Source: Methanomassiliicoccaceae archaeon UBA370 (GTDB lineage: Archaea; Thermoplasmatota; Thermoplasmata; Methanomassiliicoccales; Methanomethylophilaceae). From it: a stretch of DNA of 64,000 nucleotides. Below, piece by piece: positions 36,068-45,846 of the stretch. The stretch is from positions 41,981 through 105,980 of the forward strand of contig DAUY01000011.1 in NCBI GenBank assembly GCA_002505345.1. The letters run 5' to 3'. Under the pieces are notes generated by a model that worked only from the letters and a program-made list of their open reading frames with translations, had not been told where the DNA came from and made no database searches. The position numbers were made by a program, and so were the translations under genes. The first letter of the stretch is position 1, and every line of letters starts with the position of its first letter.

Positions 36068-38158
36068 TTAGGCTCCGCAGGGCGCCCCGCCCGTGGCCCT
36101 GTCCTGCTCGGGCACCGGTTCGGGTTCCGGTTCCGGTTCCGGCTCCTTCCTGGGCTTGACGGGCGGCTTGATCTCCGCCTTATCTATCTTGCTCTCATAC
36201 CTGGGCGGGCGCTCCAGCTTCCTGGCCGTGGACTTTCCGTCGGGGGTGAGAGGCAGCAGCTTTTCCAAGTACTGGGCCTTGGTCGGGCAGTCGACGAGGG
36301 CGTACTCCAGGACATCGCGCAGGTTCGAGACGGAATAGATGTCCATCATGTCGTAGAACCTGTCTTCGATGAGGACGTCCTTCGCGTTGCTCTCGGGTAT
36401 CAGGGCTATCTTGATGCCCGAAACCGCCGCGGCCTCGAGCTTTGCGGTGACCGCGCCTATGGGGAGCACCTGTCCCCGGACATTCAGGCTGCCGGTCATC
36501 GCCAGGTCCTGGCGTATAGGGATGTTCTCCATCGCCGAGATTATGACTGTGGCCATGGTGATCGATGCGCTGTCGCCTTCGACCCCTGAATATGTTCCGA
36601 TATACTGGAGGTGGATGTCGCTGTCCGTGAGATTGGTCATAGTGTACTTCTTGATAACCGCTGATATATTGTCGACGGCCTCCTTGGCTATGACCCCCAG
36701 CTGTCCTGTGGCGACGATGCGTCCTCCTTTCTTGATCTGGGCCGGAGTTACCTCGGCGACGATCGGCAGGACTATGCCCGCGAATTCGGACATCTCCGAA
36801 TCGGAGTTCATGGCGGCAAGACCGTTGATCATCCCCACCGTGGACCCTTCCGTCTTGAAGAGGGTGTATGCCTTGTTCGCCTCGACGTAACGGTCGGCTA
36901 TCTGCTGCTCCAGCCCGCGGGCCGAAGCCTTCGCCTCAAGGACGTCTTCCTTCGTGACCAACGGTGCATTCCTCTTGACGGCGACGTCTCCCGAGACGCG
37001 GATCAGACCTCCAAGCTCTCTGAGCCTGAGTGTGAGCTCCCCGCGCCTTCCTGCGCGGCGCTGGGCCTCCTTGATTATCTCGCCCACCGCAAACCTGTCG
37101 AAGTGCGGTATCTTGGCATCCTTCCTTACCTCCTGGGCCACGAACCTTGCGAGATCCGTGCGGTTTGCGTCGGTGTCCTTCATTGTGTTGCGCATGTAGA
37201 CTTCGTAGCCGTACCCCCTGATCCTTGACCTGAGGGCGGGGTGCATTCCCTTCAGAGCGTCGAGGTTGCCCGCGCACACGAGTATGAAGTCGCACGGAAC
37301 GGGTTCGGACTTCACCAAAGCCCCGGACGAGCGTTCGGACTGGCCGGTTATCGACATCTTCCTCTCCTGCATCGCAGTGAGAAGAGCCTGCTGGGACTCC
37401 ATCCTCAGCATGTTTATCTCGTCTATGAACAGGACCCCCTTGTTGGCCTTGTGTATGTCGCCGGGCTCTATCCTGTCGTGCGACGGGGTCTCAAGTCCTC
37501 CTGATTGGAACGGGTCGTGCCTGACGTCACCGAGCAATGCTCCTGCGTGGGCCCCCGTGGCGTCGACGAACGGGGGCATGTCGCCCGGATCATGTCCGAC
37601 GAGGACCTTGGGTACGATTATGACCTCGGTCTTCTGGTTGGGGTTCCTGAGGAACAGCAGTATTATGAACACGCTGAACAGCGAGATGAACATTATAGTC
37701 CAGTTGTTGAAGAATATGGACCCCATAAGACCCAGTACGATTATGAACATGCTGACATAGATGTACATCGAGCTCTTCTGATTCTTCATGGCGGCCGCAT
37801 GGGCCTTCTGCTCGGCCACGATGGCCTTGCCCTTTCCCGACGGGAGAGTCCTTATCCTGGGCTCGTTGAAATCCTCGGGATTGTGATATGCCACCACATC
37901 TTGGAGGTCTTCCTTGGGGAGATACTCCACCATGGAGTTCGCCAGCATCGACTTTCCGGTACCTGGCTCGCCGATGAGCATCACGTGCCTCTTTTGAGAA
38001 GCCGCCTTCTTCATGACCTCAACGGCCACATCCTGCCCGATGACGCGATCGGATATCTTCTCGGGAATTACGATATCCTCTGTGGATTTGAAGGTCTGCC
38101 TGTCGATCCACTTCTCTATAGGCTCGTCGGTCGGCTTCTCTTCTGCCTTGTTTTCCAT
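36068..38158 (-). CDS. lonB: membrane-bound ATP-dependent Lon protease (LonB)
   Basis: 696 residues, archaeal LonB. Walker A GEPGTGKSM is near residues 63-71. Two transmembrane helices (about 131-150 and 152-170) are inserted in the AAA+ domain, then Walker B FIDEINML. The C-terminal protease has the catalytic Ser in EGDSASITMA and Lys in the following VSGIKIALIP segment. It degrades misfolded proteins at the membrane. The tail is a Pro/Glu repeat (EPEPEPEPEP). ATG 38158 is set by AAGGAGAG upstream. An open frame continues further upstream only because of a homopolymer in the neighbouring gene. Confidence 0.94.
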   Translation of the reverse strand: MENKAEEKPTDEPIEKWIDRQTFKSTEDIVIPEKISDRVIGQDVAVEVMKKAASQKRHVMLIGEPGTGKSMLANSMVEYLPKEDLQDVVAYHNPEDFNEPRIRTLPSGKGKAIVAEQKAHAAAMKNQKSSMYIYVSMFIIVLGLMGSIFFNNWTIMFISLFSVFIILLFLRNPNQKTEVIIVPKVLVGHDPGDMPPFVDATGAHAGALLGDVRHDPFQSGGLETPSHDRIEPGDIHKANKGVLFIDEINMLRMESQQALLTAMQERKMSITGQSERSSGALVKSEPVPCDFILVCAGNLDALKGMHPALRSRIRGYGYEVYMRNTMKDTDANRTDLARFVAQEVRKDAKIPHFDRFAVGEIIKEAQRRAGRRGELTLRLRELGGLIRVSGDVAVKRNAPLVTKEDVLEAKASARGLEQQIADRYVEANKAYTLFKTEGSTVGMINGLAAMNSDSEMSEFAGIVLPIVAEVTPAQIKKGGRIVATGQLGVIAKEAVDNISAVIKKYTMTNLTDSDIHLQYIGTYSGVEGDSASITMATVIISAMENIPIRQDLAMTGSLNVRGQVLPIGAVTAKLEAAAVSGIKIALIPESNAKDVLIEDRFYDMMDIYSVSNLRDVLEYALVDCPTKAQYLEKLLPLTPDGKSTARKLERPPRYESKIDKAEIKPPVKPRKEPEPEPEPEPVPEQDRATGGAPCGA

Positions 38159-38163
38159 CTTTA

Positions 38164-38196
38164 CTCTCCTTGAATTAGTATGCACTTGTATATAAA
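38164..38196 (-). promoter_or_regulatory. lonB promoter and ribosome-binding site
   Basis: TATA box TTTATATA (plus-strand 38189-38196) about 34 bases before the lonB ATG, then AAGGAGAG at 38164-38171. A separate promoter and strong RBS show lonB is its own gene rather than the tail of the upstream open frame. Confidence 0.65.
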
Positions 38197-38211
38197 TATT
38201 ACTAAATATGG

Positions 38212-39190
38212 TCACTGACGCCTGGCGAAAAACGCTAACGCTACGCAGAGAACGGCGATAATGCTTATTATAACTATGTCCCCCCCCGTACTTATCCAAG
38301 AAGGTAGGCTCGACAGGGACTTCCGCCGGACGGAAATACAGTTCGGGCGAGTTGATCACCGAACCGGTTTCCATGAAGCCTGAAATATCTGGGTCATGGG
38401 ATGCGGCGAATGTGTAATCGGTGTTATACCCATGGTCGTTCGAAGCTACCATCAGGTAGTGGCTGGTGTTCTTCGACTCGTTTAGCCCCACATCTGCCCC
38501 GTACCATCCCTCGGAGCCCTTTACCGCATTCCACGAATGGGAATACGATCCGTCTGGGTCGTTGAGCGCTCCGCATACGATCGCAACATCATAATCTGCC
38601 GCAGAGTTTTCGGCGCAGTATTTCACGGCGGCGGCGAAGCCGAAGCTGTTGGCCTTTCCGAGGACCATGGCGCCGTATGCCGTGTAATAGAGGGGATTGT
38701 CCGTGTCCTCGGTGTACGCTGCCGAGCTCCTGAGCTTGGAATCTATCAGCTTCATGGCTTCAGAAACGGAAGTGTCTGCCTGTATCTCTATGCTGCCTGC
38801 GAAATCGGCCATCGATTGCTCATAGGTCTCTGAAACACCTTCCGGCAGCGAGAAAGTAACGGTCCTCGAGGACTGGTCATATACATATGATCCTGCCAGG
38901 TCACCTGGCACCTTCAACAGCCAGATCATCCCTGGGTTGTCCAGGTATGCCGCCGCTACGGCATGCTTTACGGAATTTGCGTCTGCTTCCGAGGCGAGAG
39001 TGACGGACCATCCGTTATCGGAGGAGGGGACGGTCGTTATCGCGTCGTAAACTGCTTTCTCATCATCTTCGAGCTGCGAATAATATGAAGTGAAATCCGC
39101 CGTCCCGGCTTCCGAGCTGTCGGCTGTGACGAGCGGAAGGAACAAAAGCGGCGATACAAAAACCAGGGCTAGAAGGGCTCTCTTATCCAT
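38212..39190 (-). pseudogene. secreted, C-terminally anchored transglutaminase-like protein, frameshifted at a C8 tract
   Basis: About 325 residues. A signal peptide (residues 1-23) precedes a mixed domain with a transglutaminase-like core: SFGFAAAVKY at the usual Cys helix and HSWNAV...GWYGADV for His and Asp. The nucleophile position reads Ser, not Cys, so catalysis is doubtful. As written, the frame runs through a G8 (plus-strand C8, 38280-38287) and continues without a stop into lonB. With seven bases it would encode a typical C-terminal anchor (GGDIVIISIIAVLCVALAFF then ARRQ) and stop at 38212. Sequencing error or slippage. Confidence 0.7.
38280..38287. repeat. C8 homopolymer (possible slippage site)
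   Basis: An 8-base C run at the junction of domain and membrane anchor in the transglutaminase-like gene. Seven bases give an anchored protein, eight an unbroken frame into lonB, nine an immediate stop (TAG) and a soluble form. Confidence 0.85.
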
Positions 39191-39275
39191 TTCGCCTTTA
39201 TATTGCCAAGTAATAATTAACGATTGTGCAAAATGCTTCGATAAGGGTTAATTATCGCGTCCCGTATGCCCGCGT

Positions 39276-41507
39276 ATGAGATTCGATGAGCTCGACGTTC
39301 CTGACAACGTCGCTGACGCCCTGCGGGAACACGGCTTCATTGAGCTTCATCCTCCGCAGGCCGAGGCTCTGCCGATAGCCCTTGAAGGACGGAACCTTGT
39401 GGTTTCGGTGCCTACCGCTTCAGGCAAATCGCTCATAGGTTACATTCCGGCGATGAAGAAGGTCATCAACGAGCGCAAAAGGGTCCTTTACATCGTGCCT
39501 CTCAAGGCTTTGGCTTCGGAAAAGAAAGATGATCTGGAATCCTTCTCGCACCTCGGATTCACCGTTGCAATGAGCACAGGCGACCTGGACTCGGATGACG
39601 GTGGCATAAAGGACGCCGACATCGTCGTGGCGACATCTGAGAAGGCGGATTCGATGATCCGCCACGGAAGCAGATGGATAGATTCGGTCGGACTTGTGAT
39701 AGCCGACGAGATCCACATGATCCACGACCCGGGGAGGGGGCCCACCCTTGAGGTTGCGCTTACAAAACTTATGAGGAGGAATCCCAACCTCCAGATAATC
39801 GCTCTATCTGCAACCATATCGAACGCAGAAGACCTGGCACTATGGCTGGAGGCCAAGCTTGTGAGGAGCGACTGGCGCCCTGTACCGCTCAGGGAGGGCG
39901 TGTTCTTCGATGGGGAGATAACATTCGACGACATGAAGAAAAAGGAGGTACCTGCAGAAAAAGACGAGATCTGGGCTTTGATGAAACAGACCATCATGGA
40001 AGGAGGCCAGTGCCTCGTCTTCGTCAACGCGCGCAGGTCCACGGAATCCCTGGCAAACAAGTTCGCTCCGAACGTTGCCGAATTTGCAGGCAGGACACTT
40101 TCGAAACAGGATACGGACTTGCTCGAAGGAGGTTCTGAACCCACATCTCTGGGAAAAAAGCTGGCACATTGCGTTTCATCGGGTACTGCATTCCACAATG
40201 CGGGCCTTACATACAGACAGAGAAAGTATGTCGAGGACAACTTCAGAAGCGGAAACATCAAATGCATCGTCGCGACGCCCACTCTGGCCGCAGGCATCAA
40301 CCTGCCTGCCAGGAGGGTGATAGTCAGAGATACCGGCAGGTTCGAATCCAACGCAGGTATGGTCCCCATATCCGTAATGGAGGTTAAGCAGATGTGCGGT
40401 CGGGCGGGAAGGCCGGGGTACGACCCCTACGGCGAGGCCGTGCTCATCGCGAAGAACCAGCGCGACAGCGACCGTCTCATGTACGATTACATCATGCACG
40501 ACACCGAGCGCCTCACATCCAAACTGGGGAACGAAGTCACTCTTAGGAGCCACATACTGGGCCTGATCGCCACGGGCGATGCTTCCTCGGACGAAGACAT
40601 AGTCGAATTCCTGCAGTCCACATTCTATGGAAGCACTTCTTCGCTTTTTGGTGTGGAAGGCGTGGTGGAGAAGGTCACCGATTTTCTTGCCAGGGAGGAG
40701 ATGGTGGAGAAGAACGGCAGCTCATTGAGGATACTGCCTTTCGGAAAAAGGATCTCGGACCTGTATATAGATCCCAAGTCAGCAGTGATACTCAGGGATG
40801 CCGTGAACAACATGAAGGAAGGCACAGACGTGTTCTCGATACTCCTCGCGGTTGCGCTGACCCCCGACGTCATGGGACTTTATCCGAAGAAGAGCGATGA
40901 AAACAGACTTACCGCGCTTGCGGAAGAGTATGAGGGCAAATGCCTCTTCGATCCTTTCGAAGACCCGGAGTTCAATTACGAAGTGTTCATGGGCGCCCTC
41001 AAGGTGTCCGCCATGACCGAGGATTGGATATCCGAGGTTCCCGAAGACGTCATGACCGACACCATGGGCATTGGCCCGGGTGACATACGGTCAAGGGTCG
41101 ACATGATGGACTGGATAATGTACTCGATGAGCGAGATCGCGTTCATCATCAGGCCTGATTCGGTGAGGGCCATCAGACCTCTGCTGACAAGGATAAGATA
41201 CGGTGTGAAGGCGGAGCTCATCGACCTGGTATCGTTCCGCGGTGTCGGCAGGACGAGGGCGAGGATACTTTACGACGCGGGATACCGCAACAGGACCGAC
41301 ATAATGTCCGCTGACGAAAAGACGCTGGCATCTCTTCCGCGTATAGGGCCCTCATTGGCAAAGGGCCTTAAGAACCAGGCCGGCGGTTCTTCCGGGACGG
41401 TCGCGCCGTTACCGGATTGGGACCCCGACGCGGAGGAAATGGACGCGATGGCCGAAGAATATTGCGGGGAAAAGGTTTCCAAGCAGTCCAACCTGCTCGA
41501 CTTCTGA
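39276..41507 (+). CDS. hel308: Hel308-type Ski2-like DNA helicase
   Basis: 743 residues. Q-motif LHPPQAEAL, motif I PTASGKSL, motif II DEIH, SAT motif, GINLPARRV and a QMCGRAGRPGYD motif VI, then winged helix, ratchet and a C-terminal helix-hairpin-helix (FRGVGRTRARILYDAGY...). Motif II reads DEIH, where DExH is usual. It unwinds forked DNA in replication restart. Upstream AT-rich TTAATTATC box about 28 bases before the ATG suggests a leaderless transcript. Confidence 0.93.
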   Translation: MRFDELDVPDNVADALREHGFIELHPPQAEALPIALEGRNLVVSVPTASGKSLIGYIPAMKKVINERKRVLYIVPLKALASEKKDDLESFSHLGFTVAMSTGDLDSDDGGIKDADIVVATSEKADSMIRHGSRWIDSVGLVIADEIHMIHDPGRGPTLEVALTKLMRRNPNLQIIALSATISNAEDLALWLEAKLVRSDWRPVPLREGVFFDGEITFDDMKKKEVPAEKDEIWALMKQTIMEGGQCLVFVNARRSTESLANKFAPNVAEFAGRTLSKQDTDLLEGGSEPTSLGKKLAHCVSSGTAFHNAGLTYRQRKYVEDNFRSGNIKCIVATPTLAAGINLPARRVIVRDTGRFESNAGMVPISVMEVKQMCGRAGRPGYDPYGEAVLIAKNQRDSDRLMYDYIMHDTERLTSKLGNEVTLRSHILGLIATGDASSDEDIVEFLQSTFYGSTSSLFGVEGVVEKVTDFLAREEMVEKNGSSLRILPFGKRISDLYIDPKSAVILRDAVNNMKEGTDVFSILLAVALTPDVMGLYPKKSDENRLTALAEEYEGKCLFDPFEDPEFNYEVFMGALKVSAMTEDWISEVPEDVMTDTMGIGPGDIRSRVDMMDWIMYSMSEIAFIIRPDSVRAIRPLLTRIRYGVKAELIDLVSFRGVGRTRARILYDAGYRNRTDIMSADEKTLASLPRIGPSLAKGLKNQAGGSSGTVAPLPDWDPDAEEMDAMAEEYCGEKVSKQSNLLDF

Positions 41508-42725
41508 TCACCTGGAAAGGATCTTTTCCACTTCAGCGACGGAGTTGGCGCACTTTATCGGCGGTTCGCTGTACTTGACAGCGGTGTCCGGGTCCTTGAG
41601 GCCGTTTCCGGTGCAGATCGCCACCACCCTCTCGTCCCTGTCGATGATCCCCTGTTCTCTGAGCTTCAGTATCCCTGCGACAGAAGCTGCGGAGGCGGGT
41701 TCCACGAACACGCCCTCCCTCCTTGCGGTCAGCTTCTGGGCGGAAACGATCTCCTCGTCCGTTACCGTGGCGGAATATCCTCCCGTGCCGTAGATCGCCA
41801 TGAGGGCCTTCCTGCCGCTGACCGGGTTTCCGATGCGGATCGCGGTAGCGAGCGTCTCGGGGTTCTCCACGGGGACAAAGTCCTCCTCGTGACTTGAGAA
41901 TGCCTTCGCGACGGGGCTGGAACCTTCTGCCTGAATGCCTGTGAGCATAGGCATTTTGTCGATCCATCCGACCTCTTCAAGCTCGGTAAGGGCCTTGTAT
42001 ACGGCCCAGATGTTCGCCGCGTTGCCCACGGGCAGGACGATTCTGTCTGGCACTCCGTATTCGAGCTGGTCCATTATCTCGAAGAGGACGGATTTCTGGC
42101 CTTCGGGGCGGTATGGGTTGATCGAGTTCAGAAGGTATATCTTCTTCTCGTCGGCCATCTTCCTGGCCAGCGCAAGTGCATCGTCGAAGTTTCCGTCCAC
42201 CGAAAGGACCTTCGCCCCATAGAAAAGAGCCTGGGCCAGTTTTCCCGCGGCCACTTTGCCGGACGGAAGGAACACGGCGCATTTTATCCCCGCCTTGGCC
42301 GCATAGGCCGCCAGGGACGCGGAGGTGTTTCCTGTTGAAGCGCAACCGACTACCTTTGCGTCGAGCTCCTTGGCTCGGGTCACTCCGACGGTCATCCCGC
42401 GGTCCTTAAAGGATCCTGTGGGGTTAAGCCCTTCGAACTTCACGAACATCTCTTTGACGCTCGCCTGTTCGGCGAGGGCTTCCGTCTTGTAAAGAGGGGT
42501 TCCTCCCTCCTGTATCGAGATCTTGTGGGCAGGGTCGACGGGCAGGAAGTCAGAATACCTCCACACCCCCAAAGGTTCTTTCCTAAGGTCTGCCGGTTTT
42601 TTCTCCTTTACTTTCTCAAGGTCCATCTTGACCGTGAGCAGCCCGCCGCATCTGGGGCATATGCTTACGAAGGGGTCTTCCACCGTCGCTCCGCAGTCCC
42701 AGCAAATTACTTTATGATTCATCAT
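41508..42725 (-). CDS. thrC: threonine synthase ThrC (zinc-ribbon type)
   Basis: 405 residues. An N-terminal zinc ribbon (CWDCG near residue 9 and CPRCGG near 23) is unusual in bacteria but common in archaeal forms. The fold type II PLP core has the PLP lysine in NPTGSFKDRG, CASTGNTSASLAAYA, and VGNAANIWA. It makes Thr from O-phosphohomoserine. ATG 42725 (or 42722) follows GGAGGAT, next to the thrB stop, so the two are an operon. Confidence 0.93.
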   Translation of the reverse strand: MMNHKVICWDCGATVEDPFVSICPRCGGLLTVKMDLEKVKEKKPADLRKEPLGVWRYSDFLPVDPAHKISIQEGGTPLYKTEALAEQASVKEMFVKFEGLNPTGSFKDRGMTVGVTRAKELDAKVVGCASTGNTSASLAAYAAKAGIKCAVFLPSGKVAAGKLAQALFYGAKVLSVDGNFDDALALARKMADEKKIYLLNSINPYRPEGQKSVLFEIMDQLEYGVPDRIVLPVGNAANIWAVYKALTELEEVGWIDKMPMLTGIQAEGSSPVAKAFSSHEEDFVPVENPETLATAIRIGNPVSGRKALMAIYGTGGYSATVTDEEIVSAQKLTARREGVFVEPASAASVAGILKLREQGIIDRDERVVAICTGNGLKDPDTAVKYSEPPIKCANSVAEVEKILSR

Positions 42726-42726
42726 A

Positions 42727-43659
42727 TCAGATCCTCCTGCAACCAACGCCGCAATCGGTGACCCATGTTTTACAACCGATACCCGCATCCACGAACACGT
42801 CTTTCATGCTTTCCGCTATAATCTTTCCGTCGTGGGTGTTCTTGTCGTAGAAAGACATCACGCAGGGCCCGGAACCTCCCAAAAACGAGGCCAAAGCACC
42901 GTGCGACAACGCCGCGGATTCCGCCTCTTTCAGATGAGGTACGAAGTGGCTCCTGAACGGCTCCGAAACAAGGTCCTGAACCGACCTTCCGACAAGTCCC
43001 AGGTCGCCGGTGCACATACCGTGTACGAGACAGGCCGCATTGCCTGCATGGAACACGAGATGCTTCAGTGGCACCTCTTTGGGTATGACTTTCCTCGCCT
43101 CCTTGGTCTCGACGTAAATGTCCGGGAGGGCTACAACCAGGCCCAGGTTCTCAGGGGGCCTGATGGAGATCATCTCGAAGGGCTCGTAGGACCTTATGAC
43201 GGTGAATCCTCCCACGATGCATGGTGCCACATTATCGGCGTGGAATCCTCCGGAAGTCACGTCTTCTGCATGTGCGGCGCAAAGAACCAGTTCGGTCTGG
43301 CTGAGCTTCTCTCCGCACATGAGGTGTGCCAGGTATGCCCCTCCTGCGGCGGATGCGCCCGAAGACCCGATACCGCTGCCCGGCCTTATCCCCTTTCTGA
43401 TCCTGAACTCGATACCGAACTTCTCTCCCGACCTCCTCAGAACCTCGGCGGCTGCAATGCAGACCGAGTTCCTTTCCGGGTCTGTGGGGATGATCTCGCT
43501 CCCGGGTCCGGATATCTCCGAAATGTAGAGACCGGACTCTGTCTTCCTGCCTTCTATCACATCATAAGGTTCCATGAGGGCCAGTCCGAAAGTGTCGAAC
43601 CCGGGCCCTATGTTGGAGGTGGTGGCCGGTGCAGCCACTCTGATCCATTCGTTTTTCAT
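42727..43659 (-). CDS. thrB: homoserine kinase ThrB
   Basis: 310-residue GHMP kinase. The N-terminus has APATTSNIGPGFDTFG, the ATP loop GIRPGSGIGSSGASAAG, and C-terminal LGGSGPCVMSF motif 3. It phosphorylates homoserine. ATG 43659 is chosen because the longer frame covers the divergent cgi121 promoter. One base separates it from thrC. Confidence 0.93.
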   Translation of the reverse strand: MKNEWIRVAAPATTSNIGPGFDTFGLALMEPYDVIEGRKTESGLYISEISGPGSEIIPTDPERNSVCIAAAEVLRRSGEKFGIEFRIRKGIRPGSGIGSSGASAAGGAYLAHLMCGEKLSQTELVLCAAHAEDVTSGGFHADNVAPCIVGGFTVIRSYEPFEMISIRPPENLGLVVALPDIYVETKEARKVIPKEVPLKHLVFHAGNAACLVHGMCTGDLGLVGRSVQDLVSEPFRSHFVPHLKEAESAALSHGALASFLGGSGPCVMSFYDKNTHDGKIIAESMKDVFVDAGIGCKTWVTDCGVGCRRI

Positions 43660-43758
43660 CTGAACGCGTCCTGGAAAGATTCCTTCGGTCTGCCGTACCG
43701 CGCAGTATTTGATATACTTTATCCGCTCGGCCACGGGACGGTGGGCAAAATTAAAACC
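43660..43758. promoter_or_regulatory. divergent thrB / cgi121 promoter region
   Basis: About 100 bases. TTTGATATACTTTAT at 43708-43722 is a TATA-like box that can serve the plus strand (a leaderless GTG at 43741 is in frame with cgi121) and, reversed, the minus strand. No thr-specific leader ORF was seen. Confidence 0.45.
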
Positions 43759-44244
43759 ATGGTCGGGATATCGGTCCATATGGCCGACCTCAGAGTGATA
43801 GGCATCAGATGCAGAAGGTCTCCGAAGGAGGTTGCGGAACACTTCATCGCCATGGGGGCCGAGGCGATTGTTTTCGATCCTGACTTCATCTGCGGAGCCG
43901 ACCATGCGATCTCTTCCTACATGCATGCCGAGAGAGCTTTATCTCAGGGAACCCAGAGGTCCAGGGGCATACTCACCGAAACGATACTTTACGCATCGGC
44001 CGACAGACAGATCGGACGAGCTCTCGGTAAGATGAGCCCAAAGGACGGTGACACCGCATTCGTTGTTCTTATAATCGGCGGATCGGAGAACCTGGCACTT
44101 TCGGATATAGGTGCGGAGAGAGATGATTCCCTCGTAGAATGCACAGAGGAGTCCGCCCGTAACATGGGGCTTAAGAAAAGTACGATCCCCTATTCTGACC
44201 TGATCCTGGAAAAGATAGCATCCGTTGACATCATGAAGTATTGA
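43759..44244 (+). CDS. cgi121: KEOPS complex subunit Cgi121
   Basis: About 161 residues. The Cgi121/TPRKB pattern is clear: HAISSYMHAERAL, RGILTETILYASADRQIGRAL and a VVLIIGG strand. It recruits tRNA to KEOPS for t6A. Start is uncertain: ATG 43759, ATG 43780 or leaderless GTG 43741. The last conserved segment ends in IMKY. Pcc1 lies 18 kb upstream in the window. Confidence 0.83.
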   Translation: MVGISVHMADLRVIGIRCRRSPKEVAEHFIAMGAEAIVFDPDFICGADHAISSYMHAERALSQGTQRSRGILTETILYASADRQIGRALGKMSPKDGDTAFVVLIIGGSENLALSDIGAERDDSLVECTEESARNMGLKKSTIPYSDLILEKIASVDIMKY

Positions 44245-44273
44245 AAATGATGTAAAAGGTTTGGAGGGCCCGT

Positions 44274-44678
44274 TCAAAGGTCAGGAACGAACTTGAACCC
44301 GTAGTGTATCACGCCTGAAGCACCGTCTTCGTCCAGTTTGCGGAGCACCGAGCGCACGCGCATCCCTATCTCGACCTTCGAAAGGTCTACGTCGACGAGC
44401 TGACCGGATATCAGCAGGCCGTCGTCGGTCCTTATCATAGCCACCGCGTACGGCTTCAGGTTCCTGTTGCAGTCCGGTGCCTCGTGTATCACCGAGAAGG
44501 TGAAGACCTTTCCCTTCCTGGACACCTGATACGGGTGCATCTTCCCGAACCCGTTCCTCCTGCAGAAAGGACACATGCTGCGCTTGGGGAAGAATTTCCT
44601 GTTGCAGTTTCCGCACTCCGACCCCTCCAGATTGTATCTGGCGGGGATCTCCCTCCACTCTTTTGCCACTGTTGCCAT
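44274..44678 (-). CDS. DUF35 OB-fold / zinc-ribbon protein of the thiolase-HMGCS complex
   Basis: 134 residues. An N-terminal rubredoxin-like zinc ribbon (CGNC near residue 22 and CPFC near 36) precedes an OB fold (FSVIHEAP, YAVAMIRTDDG). In archaea this scaffold bridges acetoacetyl-CoA thiolase and HMG-CoA synthase so that acetoacetyl-CoA is channelled. Its ATG overlaps the thiolase stop (TGATG), as expected of a fixed-ratio complex. Confidence 0.87.
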   Translation of the reverse strand: MATVAKEWREIPARYNLEGSECGNCNRKFFPKRSMCPFCRRNGFGKMHPYQVSRKGKVFTFSVIHEAPDCNRNLKPYAVAMIRTDDGLLISGQLVDVDLSKVEIGMRVRSVLRKLDEDGASGVIHYGFKFVPDL

Positions 44679-45841
44679 CAGATCGCCTCCAGTATGCTGA
44701 CGGTTACGGCAGAGCCTGTGCCTCCGACGGACTGGGCGAGCCCGTATTTCGCGTTGGCGACCTGCCTCTTGTCAGCCTTGTTCCTGAGCTGGTCCGCAAT
44801 CTCTACGATCTGTGCGACGCCCGATGCGCCGACAGGGTAACCTCTTGCCTTCAGCCCGCCCGATGTGTTCACGGCTATCTTTCCGCCGAGCTCCGCCTGT
44901 CCCTCGAGGACGGCCTTGCCCGCCTCTCCTTTCTTGAAGAAGCCCAGGTCCTGGAGCGCCATTATTCCTCCTACGGTGTAGTCGTCGTGTACCTCCGCCA
45001 CGGATATGTCCTTGGCCTCGATTCCCGCTATCCTGTAAGCTTCCTTGGCCGCCGAAGTGGTGGCCTTGAAGGTGGTTATGTCCTCTCTCTGGAACAGTGC
45101 CAGTGTATCGCTTGCCTGACATGCTGCGGCTACTTTCACATAGTCCACGCCCATTTTCTTCGCTACGTCGAGGGGCACCATCACAACGGCTGCCGCACCG
45201 TCCGAATAGGGGGCGCAGTCGAACACGTTCAGTGGTTCGGCCACCGGGCCGGACCTGAGGACGGTGTCCAAGGTTATGGGGCTCTTGTACTGTGCGTTGG
45301 GGTTAAGTGCACCGTGTTTGTGGGAGTTGACCGCGAAAGAAGCTATCTCCTCGCGGGTTGCGGTCCCTTCATAGATCAGACGCCTGGCTATCATGGCGTA
45401 CAGAGATGTGAGCGTCAGGCCCATGGAGGCCTCCCACTCGGCATCGGCGGTGCTGTCCATGACGGACGCTGTGGATGCGTCGTCCAGGTCCGTCATCTTC
45501 TCGGCTCCTCCGACCAGGACCGCCTCGTGCATTCCGGACGCGACCGCCATGACCCCCTGTCTGAAAGCCACTCCTCCCGATGCCCCTCCTGCCTCGGTCC
45601 TTACGGCGGGGACGTTCCTGGTGGCCATTCCCGAATAGTCGGCGATCAGAGCATCGATGTGCTGCTGGTTGATGAAACGGGAAGACATGTTACCGATGAA
45701 TATCCCGTCCACCTCGGAACCGGACATGCCGGCGTCCTCGATGGCTTTTATGCCCGCTTCTATGCCTATCGACCTAAAGGATTTGTCCCAAAGCTCACCG
45801 AATTTGGTGACGCCTGTACCAACAATTGCTACTTCTCTCAT
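44678..45841 (-). CDS. acetyl-CoA C-acetyltransferase (thiolase, archaeal)
   Basis: 387 residues of the thiolase superfamily, SCP2-thiolase-like. Catalytic Cys regions are less canonical than bacterial thiolases. RTEAGGASGGVAFRQG, GTGVTKFGELWD at the N-terminus, HDDYTVGG and CGGLKARGYPVGASG-like glycine loop (STGG form, NTSGGLKARGYPVG) are seen. It makes acetoacetyl-CoA. ATG 45841 is chosen for the GGAGTGATT site 8 bases upstream, and it overlaps the hmgcs stop region. Confidence 0.87.
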   Translation of the reverse strand: MREVAIVGTGVTKFGELWDKSFRSIGIEAGIKAIEDAGMSGSEVDGIFIGNMSSRFINQQHIDALIADYSGMATRNVPAVRTEAGGASGGVAFRQGVMAVASGMHEAVLVGGAEKMTDLDDASTASVMDSTADAEWEASMGLTLTSLYAMIARRLIYEGTATREEIASFAVNSHKHGALNPNAQYKSPITLDTVLRSGPVAEPLNVFDCAPYSDGAAAVVMVPLDVAKKMGVDYVKVAAACQASDTLALFQREDITTFKATTSAAKEAYRIAGIEAKDISVAEVHDDYTVGGIMALQDLGFFKKGEAGKAVLEGQAELGGKIAVNTSGGLKARGYPVGASGVAQIVEIADQLRNKADKRQVANAKYGLAQSVGGTGSAVTVSILEAI

Positions 45842-45846
45842 CTTAA

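Noticed and set aside
36068..39190. Single 1040-residue reading frame joining a secreted protein to LonB
   Set aside because: lonB has its own TATA box and AAGGAGAG site, and the join exists only because of the C8 tract. Treated as two genes.
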